DNA from: Halalkalibacter oceani
GTDB lineage: Bacteria; Bacillota; Bacilli; Bacillales; Bacillaceae_D
Direction: 5' to 3'
Length of the DNA stretch: 64,000 nucleotides
Assembly: GCF_023715705.1 (NCBI RefSeq)
Contig: NZ_JAMBOS010000003.1
Span: forward strand, 1 to 64,000
Shown here one piece after another: positions 1 through 8,376 of the stretch. The notes under the pieces are model-generated. The model saw only the letters and a program-made list of their open reading frames with translations, did no database searches and had not been told where the DNA came from. The stretch's first letter is position 1. Each line of letters begins with the position of its first letter. A program made the translations under genes and the position numbers.

Positions 1-2
1 GT

Positions 3-398
3 CAACCTTTTGTGGGAGGAATATTTTCCATTCTCATAGGTGTAAGCGAATTCAGAATGTTAGGGTTCTCCTCTGTTAAGAATCTTAGGGCTTTTAAAAG
101 CCTTTCAAGTCTTTCAGTGCTCGGTAATCAGGGCGAGATCGAGTTCTTTCGGTACCAGCCCATATCTTGTTTGGACTTCATATCGGCATTATAAATTTGA
201 AGGACACGCTTTCTTGTTTCCTCGCCGTTTGTGTTGTGCGGCAGCTCTTCCACAGCTTCCCAAGCTGTAAACTTCAAAAATTCCATTAAGTGTTCCAAAT
301 TTACCTTTAAGCGAAACTCCACTATATCTACAGGGTTGGCAGGTAATGTCTACCTAACTTGGGTAATCGTGATTCTTTCTCCCTCTTCAATTTTCAGA
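3..398 (-). pseudogene. Decayed small protein gene of unknown family
   Basis: One reading frame on the minus strand stays protein-like from about 398 down to a final stop at position 3, but it is cut by in-frame stops: a TGA just upstream, a TAG at 350-352 and a TGA near 128. The conceptual product contains LKIEEGERITITQVR, then NPVDIVEFRLKVNLEH, then RLERLLKALRFLTEENPNIL. Composition and charge pattern look like a real soluble protein of about 130 residues. I do not recognise the family. No ribosome binding site is visible, so it is most likely a relic left of the catabolic block. Confidence 0.45.
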
Positions 399-696
399 TC
401 TCATATGGAAATTCAATAAATTTATAAGCTTAGAAATTATTCATTTTAATAAAAAAAATTCAAGCTTTAACCGTTTCGATCTTACAAAAGATGAACGTAC
501 AAAAGTGTAAGCAATTGATCTTTCCTTGTCATATTTCTTTACGAACTTTAATGAATTAGATAGCTGAGGTGATAGAATCGAAACGCTGTAACTAGGTTTA
601 CCAATTAAGTATAAAGGAAATTCGCATCACTTCCATGTAAAAATGACAGGTTTCCTCACAATAGTTTGAATTATATCAAATTTCGGAATTCTGTTA

Positions 697-726
697 TTGA
701 CAATAGAAATGAAAATAATATATATT
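697..726 (+). promoter_or_regulatory. SigA-type promoter of the TRAP operon
   Basis: TTGACA at 697-702 and TATATT at 721-726 are separated by 18 bp. The predicted start of transcription is near 733, about 170 bases upstream of the first TRAP gene. The rest of the region 399-890 holds no gene that I can see. Confidence 0.6.
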
Positions 727-753
727 GAAGATAAGAAAGATTGGTTTTGATAT

Positions 754-766
754 GTTTGATAAGTTT
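754..766 (+). promoter_or_regulatory. Candidate operator GTTTGATAAGTTT, copy 1
   Basis: The 13-bp sequence GTTTGATAAGTTT lies about 20 bp downstream of the predicted transcription start of the TRAP operon. The identical 13-mer recurs at 3883-3895, in the same position relative to the promoter of the NicC-like gene. The placement suits a repressor road-block. The protein that binds is unknown; the MerR-isochorismatase fusion at the end of the cluster is the obvious candidate. Confidence 0.5.
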
Positions 767-901
767 TGTTTTGTTGATTTCCAAAATCAGGTGACTGAAT
801 ATTCGAAATACTAGGGGTGATGAGTAAAAGATTCGCATTTTATTTTAAACAGAGCTGCTTGTGGGTAGGTAAATTAATTTTTAAGAGGAGTGATTGAATT
901 T

Positions 902-1966
902 ATGAATAGAAAATGGAAGTGCTTATTTTATTCCTTAGTCATTAGTTTTTTGATTGTGGTTGTAGCTGCCTGTGGTGATGGATCTGCAACTTCAGGTAGT
1001 ACTACAGGCTCGCAAACTACAGGTGAAGAAGTCGAATTGTCAGTTTCTACATACTTAACTGCTGGCCATGGTCAAGTAACTGATGTATTGGAACCTTTCT
1101 TTAACGAGATTGAAGAAAAGACGGAAGGGCGGGTCACTGCAAATTATTATCCATCTAATGCGTTAGGTGCTGCAGATGCTCAATATGATATGGCTGTTAC
1201 TGGTGTTGCCGATTTTGTGCTGAGTAATCACGGTTATTCACCTGGACAGTTCCAATTGACTAGCATAGCTGATTTACCATTCATGGGAAATTCGGCGGAA
1301 GACGCCTCACGTATATTGTGGAATTTGCACGAACAGTTCCCTGGTATTGCAGAGGAGCATGAAGGGACTAAGATTGGCTGGCTTTTTAAAACAGATACCT
1401 ATCAAATTTTTACTTCGGACAAGCCAGTAAGAACTCCGGAAGATTTAAAAGGGCTTCGAATTAGAACCCCATCCCCGGCGGGCAATCGATTATTAGAACT
1501 GGTGGGAGCCACACCTGTTAATATTCCGATGGGAGATGTCTATGAGGGCATGCAGCGAGGAGTCATTGATGGTGCTCTGGCACCGGCATCGGTAATCGTA
1601 AACTTCCAATTATCAGATGTAACCAAATATATTACTAAGGGAGATTTTTGGACGCAAAGTTTTTACGGGGTATTTAACCCTGATACGTGGGAACGGCTTT
1701 CAGCAGAAGACCAAGAAATCATTGAAAGTATGATTGGTGAACAAATGGCTATTAAAGCCGGCCAAGTCTATGATCAAGATGGTCAAAACGGCTGGGAAAA
1801 AGCAGAAGAAGATGGAGTAGAGATTATAGAGCTGTCTAATGAGGAGAAAACAGAATGGGAAGAAGCCTTAAAGCCAATGGTTCAAGAATGGATTGATGAA
1901 ACAGAAAGTAAGGGACTGCCAGGCCAAGAAATCTATGATGCTGCCATTGAACTTCGTAATCCATAA
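902..1966 (+). CDS. TRAP transporter substrate-binding lipoprotein (DctP family)
   Basis: This is the extracytoplasmic solute receptor of a tripartite ATP-independent transporter, which delivers an organic anion to the membrane subunits encoded next. The N-terminus has basic residues, a hydrophobic stretch and a lipobox ending VVVAACG, so it should be a lipoprotein tethered outside the membrane. The middle holds the DctP signature with the substrate-carboxylate arginine region (DLKGLRIRTPSPAGNR). I chose ATG 902 because AGGAGTGAT ends seven bases before it; an in-frame GTG at 890 lies inside that Shine-Dalgarno. It leads an operon with the small and large permeases and sits directly before pyridine-degradation genes, so 6-hydroxynicotinate, nicotinate or a related pyridine carboxylate is the inferred ligand. 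Confidence 0.88.
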   Translation: MNRKWKCLFYSLVISFLIVVVAACGDGSATSGSTTGSQTTGEEVELSVSTYLTAGHGQVTDVLEPFFNEIEEKTEGRVTANYYPSNALGAADAQYDMAVTGVADFVLSNHGYSPGQFQLTSIADLPFMGNSAEDASRILWNLHEQFPGIAEEHEGTKIGWLFKTDTYQIFTSDKPVRTPEDLKGLRIRTPSPAGNRLLELVGATPVNIPMGDVYEGMQRGVIDGALAPASVIVNFQLSDVTKYITKGDFWTQSFYGVFNPDTWERLSAEDQEIIESMIGEQMAIKAGQVYDQDGQNGWEKAEEDGVEIIELSNEEKTEWEEALKPMVQEWIDETESKGLPGQEIYDAAIELRNP

Positions 1967-2005
1967 TCGTCGATAACTACCATCAATTGAAAGGAGTGAT
2001 TACTT

Positions 2006-2509
2006 TTGACCAATATGATCACTTATTTGGAAAGAATTATTGCAACAATCAATAAAGTTTCGTTTTATATAGCCTCTTTTTTAGTATTCTGCTTAATGAT
2101 TTTGACATTTAGTGATGTAACAGGGCGTTATTTTATACGCCCTGTTACAGGTACTTATGAGTTAACGGGTATCCTTTTGTCTCTGATCGTCTTTTTAAGC
2201 TTAGGCTATACGCAAATAAAAAAAGGACATATATCAATAGGGGTTCTTGTTGATAGATTCCCGCCAAAAATTCAAGCCTTTGTTGATGTAATTACCTATT
2301 TCGTTATTTTAATTATGCTTATTTTAATGACTCAACAAACGTTTATCTATGCAGAGCGAAGCAGTGCCAATGTAACAGGTGAATTAGGCATACCTGTCTA
2401 TCTATTTATTAATATAGGTGGTATAGGTATCTCCTTATTTGCTTTAGCGATTTTATTGGATTTCGTAAAAGCTGTACAAAGGGTGGTGAGTAAGAATCAT
2501 GAGTCCTGA
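2006..2509 (+). CDS. TRAP transporter small permease (DctQ family)
   Basis: This is the small membrane subunit of the TRAP transporter, with four predicted transmembrane helices over 167 residues, as is usual for DctQ. The motif DVTGRYFIRPVTGTYEL, with arginine after the second-helix Asp, is typical of the family. The start is TTG, five bases after a strong AAGGAGTGAT; an ATG at 2015 is spaced too far. Its end overlaps the large permease by 11 bases, which indicates translational coupling. It pairs with the large permease to form the sodium-driven carrier. Confidence 0.85.
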   Translation: MTNMITYLERIIATINKVSFYIASFLVFCLMILTFSDVTGRYFIRPVTGTYELTGILLSLIVFLSLGYTQIKKGHISIGVLVDRFPPKIQAFVDVITYFVILIMLILMTQQTFIYAERSSANVTGELGIPVYLFINIGGIGISLFALAILLDFVKAVQRVVSKNHES

Positions 2510-3806
2510 ATTGATCGGTTTGTTATGTATAATCCTGCTTTTTGTGCTGCTCTTGCTTAGAGTACCAGTTGGAATGTCTTTGCTGTTAGTAGGTTTTTTA
2601 GGATATATCGCCATTTCAAATCTATCAGTCGCGAACGCACAACTTGGGATAAGTGGATTTGGAACGGCCAGTAGCCATAGTTTGAGTGTTATGCCTATGT
2701 TTATCTTAATGGGATTATTTTTGTCCTTTAGTGGCTTAGCTAAAGAACTGTTTAAAGCGGTTGATAGTTGGGTTGGCCACTTTCGGGGTGGTTTAGGTAT
2801 GGCCACGATCGGAGCAGCTGCTATTTTTTCCTCTATCTCCGGATCTTCCAGTGCCACGACAGCCACCTTAGCGAGGATTGCGATTCCTGAAATGAGTCAG
2901 TATAAGTATCACCCCCAGTTGTCTTCGGCAACAGTAGCGGTAGGAGGGACGTTAGGCTTTCTTATCCCTCCAAGTGTTATTTTAATCCTGTATGGCGTGC
3001 TGACCCATGAACCAATTGGCCCTTTATTGATTGCTGGATTGTTACCTGGCATCATCATGGCCTTCATGTTTATGGTAACCATTTATATCCAAATCCGTCG
3101 CAACCCATCATTAGCACCTGTCAATGCGGATGTGATGCCATTCAAAGAAAGATTTAAGTCTCTGTCTACGATATGGCCTTTCCTTCTTATTTTTTTACTG
3201 AGTATTGGTGGAATTTATTTGGGCATCTTCACTCCAACTGAGGCAGGTGGGGTTGGTGCACTAGGGGCACTGGTGGTTTCGATTATGACCAAGAGAATGA
3301 ATTGGAAGAATTTTGTTGAGTCATTAGGGGAAAGCGTTCGCTTAACGGCAATGATTTTTCTTATTTTAATAGGAGCAAACTTATTTGCACAATTTCTTGC
3401 AAAGTCGAGAATACCAACAGGGATTACTCAAACGATTACGTCATTAGAGGTATCACCATATGTCATTCTATTTGGGATTCTTTTTGTACTATTCATCCTT
3501 GGATTGTTTATGGAGGGAATTGCCATATTGGTTCTGACATTACCAATTATTTATCCTTTAGTTATGGAACTGGGCTTTAATGGCATTTGGTTTGGCGTCA
3601 TTATTGTTATGGTCATAAATATGGGCTTAATTACCCCTCCGTTAGGAATAAATGTTTTTATCATAAATGGGGTAGCGCGTGATATACCCATTCCTACCAT
3701 ATTCCGAGGGGTCATCCCTATGTTAGTTACGATGCTTATTTTTACGGTTCTCCTTGTCATTTTCCCTGATGTGGTTCTATTATTACCAAACATTATGAAT
3801 GGATAA
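2499..3806 (+). CDS. TRAP transporter large permease (DctM family)
   Basis: This is the large, channel-forming subunit of the TRAP carrier: 435 residues with about twelve hydrophobic segments. It carries family motifs such as GISGSSSATTA-type loops near residue 115 (SISGSSSATTATLARI), IPPSVILILYG and FTPTEAGGVGALGA. The length is normal. The start overlaps the small permease. The gene is the last of the TRAP unit; a new promoter follows before the catabolic enzymes, so uptake and degradation are separate but apparently co-regulated transcription units. Confidence 0.9.
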   Translation: MSPELIGLLCIILLFVLLLLRVPVGMSLLLVGFLGYIAISNLSVANAQLGISGFGTASSHSLSVMPMFILMGLFLSFSGLAKELFKAVDSWVGHFRGGLGMATIGAAAIFSSISGSSSATTATLARIAIPEMSQYKYHPQLSSATVAVGGTLGFLIPPSVILILYGVLTHEPIGPLLIAGLLPGIIMAFMFMVTIYIQIRRNPSLAPVNADVMPFKERFKSLSTIWPFLLIFLLSIGGIYLGIFTPTEAGGVGALGALVVSIMTKRMNWKNFVESLGESVRLTAMIFLILIGANLFAQFLAKSRIPTGITQTITSLEVSPYVILFGILFVLFILGLFMEGIAILVLTLPIIYPLVMELGFNGIWFGVIIVMVINMGLITPPLGINVFIINGVARDIPIPTIFRGVIPMLVTMLIFTVLLVIFPDVVLLLPNIMNG

Positions 3807-3843
3807 ATTTAAGCCGTTCCAGAGTTTAAATTTTCAAAGAAAA

Positions 3844-3872
3844 TTGACGATTAGGGTTTCTTGTTTTATACT
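3844..3872 (+). promoter_or_regulatory. SigA-type promoter of the nicC-X-E-F-D unit
   Basis: TTGACG at 3844-3849 and TATACT at 3867-3872 have an ideal 17-bp spacer. Transcription should begin near 3880, giving an untranslated leader of about 210 bases before the monooxygenase gene. Confidence 0.65.
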
Positions 3873-3880
3873 AAAATGGT

Positions 3881-3904
3881 AAGTTTGATAAGTTTGATAA
3901 ACTT
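3881..3904 (+). promoter_or_regulatory. Candidate operator, copy 2, with perfect palindrome
   Basis: Immediately downstream of the predicted -10 box lies AAGTTTGAT followed by the perfect palindrome AAGTTTGATAAACTT (3890-3904). The block contains the 13-mer GTTTGATAAGTTT shared with 754-766. It overlaps the expected transcription start, which is typical of a repressor site. Confidence 0.55.
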
Positions 3905-4090
3905 AGGAAGATTTCGATTCTATTATCGTTGCGAAGGGGGAATGACATACGTATCTAAATGTTGGCCCTGAAGCCCCCAACCAATACCTGTAATTCAGAA
4001 TAATCAGTCTTCCTGAATTTCTAGTGCTCAAGCTGCATGAGCCAGTTAATGAGCTTGCTCACAAAAATAATAATTGAGGTGATTAAAAAG

Positions 4091-5320
4091 ATGGAAAAAT
4101 CTTTAGTTGTTGGCATTATCGGCGGAGGTATTGGCGGAGTAGCTTTGGCAGAATCACTGAGACAGCGCGGCATTTCCTTTCATTTGTTTGAACAGGCGCC
4201 AATGTTTGGCGAAGTCGGAGCTGGAATACAAATGACACCTAATGCTGTAAAGATATTGAATGCGCTTGGATTAGAAGATGAAATCCAAAAGGTTGGCTTT
4301 TTACCTGAAGCGATGGTAGGGCGTAGCTGGGACTCGGGAGATGAATTATTTCGGACACCGATAAAGGATACATTTAATAAAATTTTCGGTGCCGAGTATT
4401 ATCATTTGCATCGGGCGGATTTACACGCGATATTAACAAAAAGATTACCGGAAAGTAATATAACTTTTAATGTTAAATGTGTTGATGTAAAGCTCAAAGA
4501 AGATAAAGCAGTAGCAATATTTGATAATGGAGATGAATTCGAAGCTGATCTTATTATTGGGGCAGATGGAATACGCTCTGTTGTAAGGGAAGCGCTGTGG
4601 GGCAAGGATGATCCAAAATTTACGGGGGACATGTGTTGGCGCGCACTCGTTCCAGTCGATCAGCATCCGTTGCCTTTTGTGGAGCCAGCTGCTTCTTTCT
4701 GGTTTGGTCCTAAAGCACACGTCGTGACTTACTATGTAAAAGGTGGTAACGCCGTAAATATTGTTGCGTGTAAAGAGACAGATGAATGGGTTAAGGAGTC
4801 GTGGACAGAACCAAGCTCCACAAGTGAATTATTGAAAGCATATGAAGGTTGGCATTCTGACTTAATTCGTCTTTTTGAAAGAACAGATAATTTACAAGTA
4901 TTTAAATGGGGGTTATATGATCGTGATCCTATGGAGCGATGGTCGAAAGGACACGCGACCCTACTAGGTGATGCGGCCCATCCAATGCTTCCATATCTAT
5001 CTCAAGGTGCAGCTATGGCGATAGAGGATGCTTATGTGCTGTCTGAAGCTTTGGACCATTTTGAAGGGGATATCTGTTTGGCATTGGAGGCATATGAAGG
5101 GGAGCGTCGGAGTCGAACTCGAAACGTACAATTACAATCTCGTGAAAGAGGGCGTACGTATCACTTGGAGTCGCCTGAAGAACAATACAAGCGAAATCAA
5201 GCGATTCAAGAAAGGCAGAAGGAAAATCCTAATGCTGTAGGCATTAGTTCTGAATGGGTTTATGAATATGATGCAACAACTTGCCGTCAGCGTTTTGATC
5301 CATCTAAGACATCTGTCTAA
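4091..5320 (+). CDS. nicC: FAD-dependent aromatic hydroxylase, NicC-like (6-hydroxynicotinate 3-monooxygenase)
   Basis: This single-component flavin monooxygenase is inferred to hydroxylate and decarboxylate 6-hydroxynicotinate to 2,5-dihydroxypyridine with NAD(P)H and O2. The N-terminal FAD fold has GIIGGGIGGVALAESLRQRG. The second FAD motif DLIIGADGIRSVVRE and the GD motif HATLLGDAAHPMLPYLSQGA are both present, and the order matches Pseudomonas NicC and salicylate hydroxylases. ATG 4091 follows TGAGGTGAT; the longer upstream frame lacks a binding site. Substrate assignment rests on its neighbours: the next four genes are specific for 2,5-dihydroxypyridine breakdown. A picolinate-route hydroxylase that also makes 2,5-dihydroxypyridine is the main alternative. 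No nicotinate hydroxylase gene is in the window. Confidence 0.8.
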   Translation: MEKSLVVGIIGGGIGGVALAESLRQRGISFHLFEQAPMFGEVGAGIQMTPNAVKILNALGLEDEIQKVGFLPEAMVGRSWDSGDELFRTPIKDTFNKIFGAEYYHLHRADLHAILTKRLPESNITFNVKCVDVKLKEDKAVAIFDNGDEFEADLIIGADGIRSVVREALWGKDDPKFTGDMCWRALVPVDQHPLPFVEPAASFWFGPKAHVVTYYVKGGNAVNIVACKETDEWVKESWTEPSSTSELLKAYEGWHSDLIRLFERTDNLQVFKWGLYDRDPMERWSKGHATLLGDAAHPMLPYLSQGAAMAIEDAYVLSEALDHFEGDICLALEAYEGERRSRTRNVQLQSRERGRTYHLESPEEQYKRNQAIQERQKENPNAVGISSEWVYEYDATTCRQRFDPSKTSV

Positions 5321-5416
5321 TTTAAACATAAATAATGGCTACTTAGTAATGCTTTGTAACGTCAAAGTAGGAAATACATCTTCACATATAAAAAGTAAAA
5401 AGGAGAGGTGTTTGTT

Positions 5417-6460
5417 ATGACAGTAGAATTTGAAGAGATGGTGAGTCTGTTTAAAAAGGAGCTTGAATTATGTAAATTAAAGCCGACTGAAACTATGGCG
5501 GTCCTAACTTCTGGAGACATTCGACAAGATTACGCTCAGGCTTTTTTGACTGCTGCGAGTGAACTTGGGGCAAATGCCTTTGAATTAAAATTGCCTCCTG
5601 TTAAAGCCGGGATATCAGGATCGTTTGGGGTAACCCCTTTGACTGATAACCGGGTGGCGGTGGAATGTTTAAAAAAGGCAGATCTGGTGATTGATCTCGT
5701 TCTCCTATTATTCTCCAAGGAACAGCTAGAACTTCAAAATTCCGGCGTAAGAATTTTAATGGTTGTAGAACCGTTTGATGTAATTAAAAGAATGTTCCCT
5801 CAGGAAAGTGATAAGGATAGAGTACTCCATGCAACAGAATTATTGAAAAATGCGAAGGAATTAAGATTCACAAATAAAGCTGGAACTGATGTTGTGTACG
5901 AGCTTGGGCAATATCCGATCTTAACAGAATATGCTTTTGCAGATGAGCCCGGCAGATGGGATCATTTACCGAGTTGTTTTGCTGCGGCAACTTCTAATGA
6001 TCGTGGTGTAAACGGGGTTGTAGTCTTAGATAAAGGAGATATTTTCTTTCCTTTTAACCGATATTTTCAGGACCCGGTAACTCTTACGATCAAAGACGGC
6101 TTTGTAACAACTATTGAAGGCGGATTTGATGCGATGTTAATGAAAGATTATATAGAAAGTTTTAATGATCCACGAGCTTACGCTGTATCGCATATTGGGT
6201 GGGGACTTAATGAAAGGGCGAAATGGCATAGTCTGGCATTAGATGATCAGGTTTTTGGAATGGATGGAAGAGCGTTTTACGGAAATGTCTTATTCTCCTT
6301 AGGTCCTAATTCTGAATTAGGGGGAGATAATGACACACCATGCCATCTTGATTTGCCAATGAAAAATTGCACGTTATATCTTGATGGAAAGCTAATCGTA
6401 AAAGACGGAGATGTCGTCATTGAAGAAATGAAACCCATTAACTCTATAGCAACCTCGTGA
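5417..6460 (+). CDS. nicX: 2,5-dihydroxypyridine 5,6-dioxygenase
   Basis: This non-haem iron extradiol-type dioxygenase opens the ring of 2,5-dihydroxypyridine to N-formylmaleamate. It belongs to the M29-aminopeptidase-like fold family of Pseudomonas NicX and matches it along its length, including TEYAFADEPGRWDHLPS, SFNDPRAYAVSHIGWGLNER and the C-terminal GPNSELGGDNDTPCHLDLP. The His and Asp residues in those segments are the likely metal ligands. The size (347 residues) equals NicX. ATG 5417 is eight bases after AGGAGAGG; the GTG at 5408 would overlap the binding site. It is the most diagnostic gene of the cluster, because this family has essentially this one known role. Confidence 0.9.
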   Translation: MTVEFEEMVSLFKKELELCKLKPTETMAVLTSGDIRQDYAQAFLTAASELGANAFELKLPPVKAGISGSFGVTPLTDNRVAVECLKKADLVIDLVLLLFSKEQLELQNSGVRILMVVEPFDVIKRMFPQESDKDRVLHATELLKNAKELRFTNKAGTDVVYELGQYPILTEYAFADEPGRWDHLPSCFAAATSNDRGVNGVVVLDKGDIFFPFNRYFQDPVTLTIKDGFVTTIEGGFDAMLMKDYIESFNDPRAYAVSHIGWGLNERAKWHSLALDDQVFGMDGRAFYGNVLFSLGPNSELGGDNDTPCHLDLPMKNCTLYLDGKLIVKDGDVVIEEMKPINSIATS

Positions 6461-6753
6461 AGCAGAAAGGGATCAGATCTGAACTTCACGGTGAATAAAA
6501 TGAAAACAGTATTAGCGTGCCTTTGATTGTACAACTCCCTTTAGCTCGTAATGTAAATAATTATAGGAATGGAAGGGGTATCCGGCAAATGGTAAAAGCT
6601 ATTGGTGCCCCTTTAATAGTTTGAAAAATATAAATCTTACAAAGGAACGGAAAGTTTTGGATGTTTTAGCGCATTTTATATGAATATTACTAGCAAAAGA
6701 CTATATTTAGCGGGGTAGTCAGGGAAGATCAGCGTAACTTTGGAGGAGATAAC

Positions 6754-7512
6754 ATGAATAAAAGGTATCGAGTAGGTCTTATTGTTCCGAGTTCAAATAC
6801 AACAATGGAAACCGAAATTCCAGCGATGTTACAAGAACGAATGAAAATGAAGCCTGAAACATTTACGTTTCATTCAGCCAGGATGCGGATGATGCATGTA
6901 AACCCGGAAGAATTAAAAAAAATGGATGTGGATAGTGACCGCTGTGCATTAGAATTGTCGGACGCTAGGTGTGATGTTCTTGCCTATGCATGCCTTGTAG
7001 CGATTATGTGCCAAGGTGCAGGCTACCATCATGTTTCAGAAGAGCGGTTAAGTAAGGTTGTAGAAGAGAATGCCGAAAAAGCCCCAATTGTAAGTAGTGC
7101 GGGTGCATTAATAGAAGGAATTGAAAAAATCGGGGCAAAAAGAGTGGCCATCATTACGCCATATATGAAAAGTTTAACGAACCAAGTTATTGAATACTTA
7201 CATGCCAGTGGAATAGAAGTGGTAGATTCCATAAGCTTAGAGGTCGCGGATAATTTAGAGGTTGGTCGATTAGACCCTAAGAATCTCATTGAACACGCGG
7301 AAAAGCTTAACATTAAAAATGCTGATGCTGTAGTGCTATCGGCTTGTGTCCAAATGCCATCCCTTCCATCTATTCAGGAAGTGGAAAACCGTTTAGGCAT
7401 ACCAGTTCTCTCAGCAGCAACAGCGACAGTTTATAAAATATTAACTCAATTAAAATTGGAACCAGTTGTACCTAATGCCGGGAAATTACTTTCAGGGGTA
7501 TTAGATAAGTAA
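6754..7512 (+). CDS. nicE: Maleate cis-trans isomerase
   Basis: This Asp/Glu-racemase-superfamily enzyme converts maleate to fumarate, the last step before the citric acid cycle. The N-terminus VGLIVPSSNTTMETEIPAML is nearly the NicE/maleate isomerase signature. The two catalytic cysteines lie in CDVLAYACLVAIMCQG and AVVLSACVQMPSLPS. The length of 252 is typical. GGAGGAGATAAC precedes the ATG. The 293 bases upstream contain only a weak hairpin (6462-6496) and no strong promoter, so read-through from the NicX gene is likely. Gene order X-E-F-D groups the whole lower pathway. Confidence 0.92.
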   Translation: MNKRYRVGLIVPSSNTTMETEIPAMLQERMKMKPETFTFHSARMRMMHVNPEELKKMDVDSDRCALELSDARCDVLAYACLVAIMCQGAGYHHVSEERLSKVVEENAEKAPIVSSAGALIEGIEKIGAKRVAIITPYMKSLTNQVIEYLHASGIEVVDSISLEVADNLEVGRLDPKNLIEHAEKLNIKNADAVVLSACVQMPSLPSIQEVENRLGIPVLSAATATVYKILTQLKLEPVVPNAGKLLSGVLDK

Positions 7513-7570
7513 TTTTTCAGAATAAAGAGATGTAGATGTAAACATTCGTGTGATAAAGGAGATATAGATT

Positions 7571-8230
7571 ATGTTGATGCCTTATGACGATGAGAATCTG
7601 TTTAAAGAAAGAGGTTTCGGTAAACAGCTTGGAATTGGAGAAGAAGTGGCATTGGTCGTTGTAGATTTGATAGTGGGGTTTACACGTGCCGACATGCCAA
7701 TGGGCTCTGATCTAACGAAGCAGATTGAAAAAACCAACGAACTGATTAAAGTAGCTAGAACAAGTGGACTTCCTATCTATTTTACTACTATTTCATATGA
7801 CGAAGAAGATGTAGCTGATGCAGGTATTTGGGTGAATAAAATGGAAGGGTTAAAAACATTACGGTCAGGAACAGAGGCAGTGAAGGTGGATCCATCTTTA
7901 GACTTTCAAAAAGGAGATAGTTTAATAGTAAAGAAATATGCATCTTCTTTTTTCGGTACAGATTTAGTTTCAAAACTAATTAAAAAAAGAATCGATACGA
8001 TCATTGTAACAGGGGCCACAACGAGTGGCTGTGTAAGGGCAACAGTTGTTGATGCTCTGCAATACGGGTTTACCCCAATAGTTGCGGAGGATGCTGTAGG
8101 CGATCGGGCACAAAAGACCCATGAACAATCATTATTTGATATGAAACAAAAATATGCGGACGTTAAAAAAACAGAGGAAATTATTAAGGATATGGTATCG
8201 ATACAAGGAAGTAAAGCAAACACGTTATAG
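7571..8230 (+). CDS. nicF: Maleamate amidohydrolase (isochorismatase family)
   Basis: This cysteine hydrolase deamidates maleamate to maleate and ammonia. The isochorismatase-fold triad is visible: Asp32 in VALVVVDLIVGF, Lys121 in the SLIVKKYASSFFGT segment and Cys154 in GATTSGCVRATVVDAL. The cis-peptide and substrate loop region is normal and the length is 219 residues. AAAGGAG precedes the ATG. It is also the nearest relative within the window of the regulator domain encoded at 9381-10169, and the comparison shows that the regulator has lost the cysteine kept here. Confidence 0.88.
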   Translation: MLMPYDDENLFKERGFGKQLGIGEEVALVVVDLIVGFTRADMPMGSDLTKQIEKTNELIKVARTSGLPIYFTTISYDEEDVADAGIWVNKMEGLKTLRSGTEAVKVDPSLDFQKGDSLIVKKYASSFFGTDLVSKLIKKRIDTIIVTGATTSGCVRATVVDALQYGFTPIVAEDAVGDRAQKTHEQSLFDMKQKYADVKKTEEIIKDMVSIQGSKANTL

Positions 8231-8306
8231 TATCCTTGCCATGGCAGTGTAAAAAGCGAATACCATGTATATGTTCTCTCTCCTACTTATTCTTGCTCAT
8301 GATTGC

Positions 8307-8334
8307 CCCCGACTTCTATAACTAGTTGTCGGGG
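8307..8334 (+). terminator. GC-rich hairpin between nicF and nicD (weak terminator or processing site)
   Basis: CCCCGAC at 8307-8313 pairs with GTCGGGG at 8328-8334. No clear T-run follows (ATTGTTCCC), so it may attenuate or protect the messenger rather than stop transcription before nicD. Confidence 0.4.
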
Positions 8335-8376
8335 ATTGTTCCCTATATATTTATAACATTCCATAGGAGGTATTAC

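Noticed and set aside
128-322. A 64-residue minus-strand frame as a real gene
   Set aside because: It is the middle part of a longer protein-like frame with several stops and has no ribosome binding site.
6462-6496. CGTGAAG/CTTCACG hairpin after nicX as a terminator
   Set aside because: The stem is only seven bases with a loop of about 20 and no T-run; read-through to nicE is more likely.
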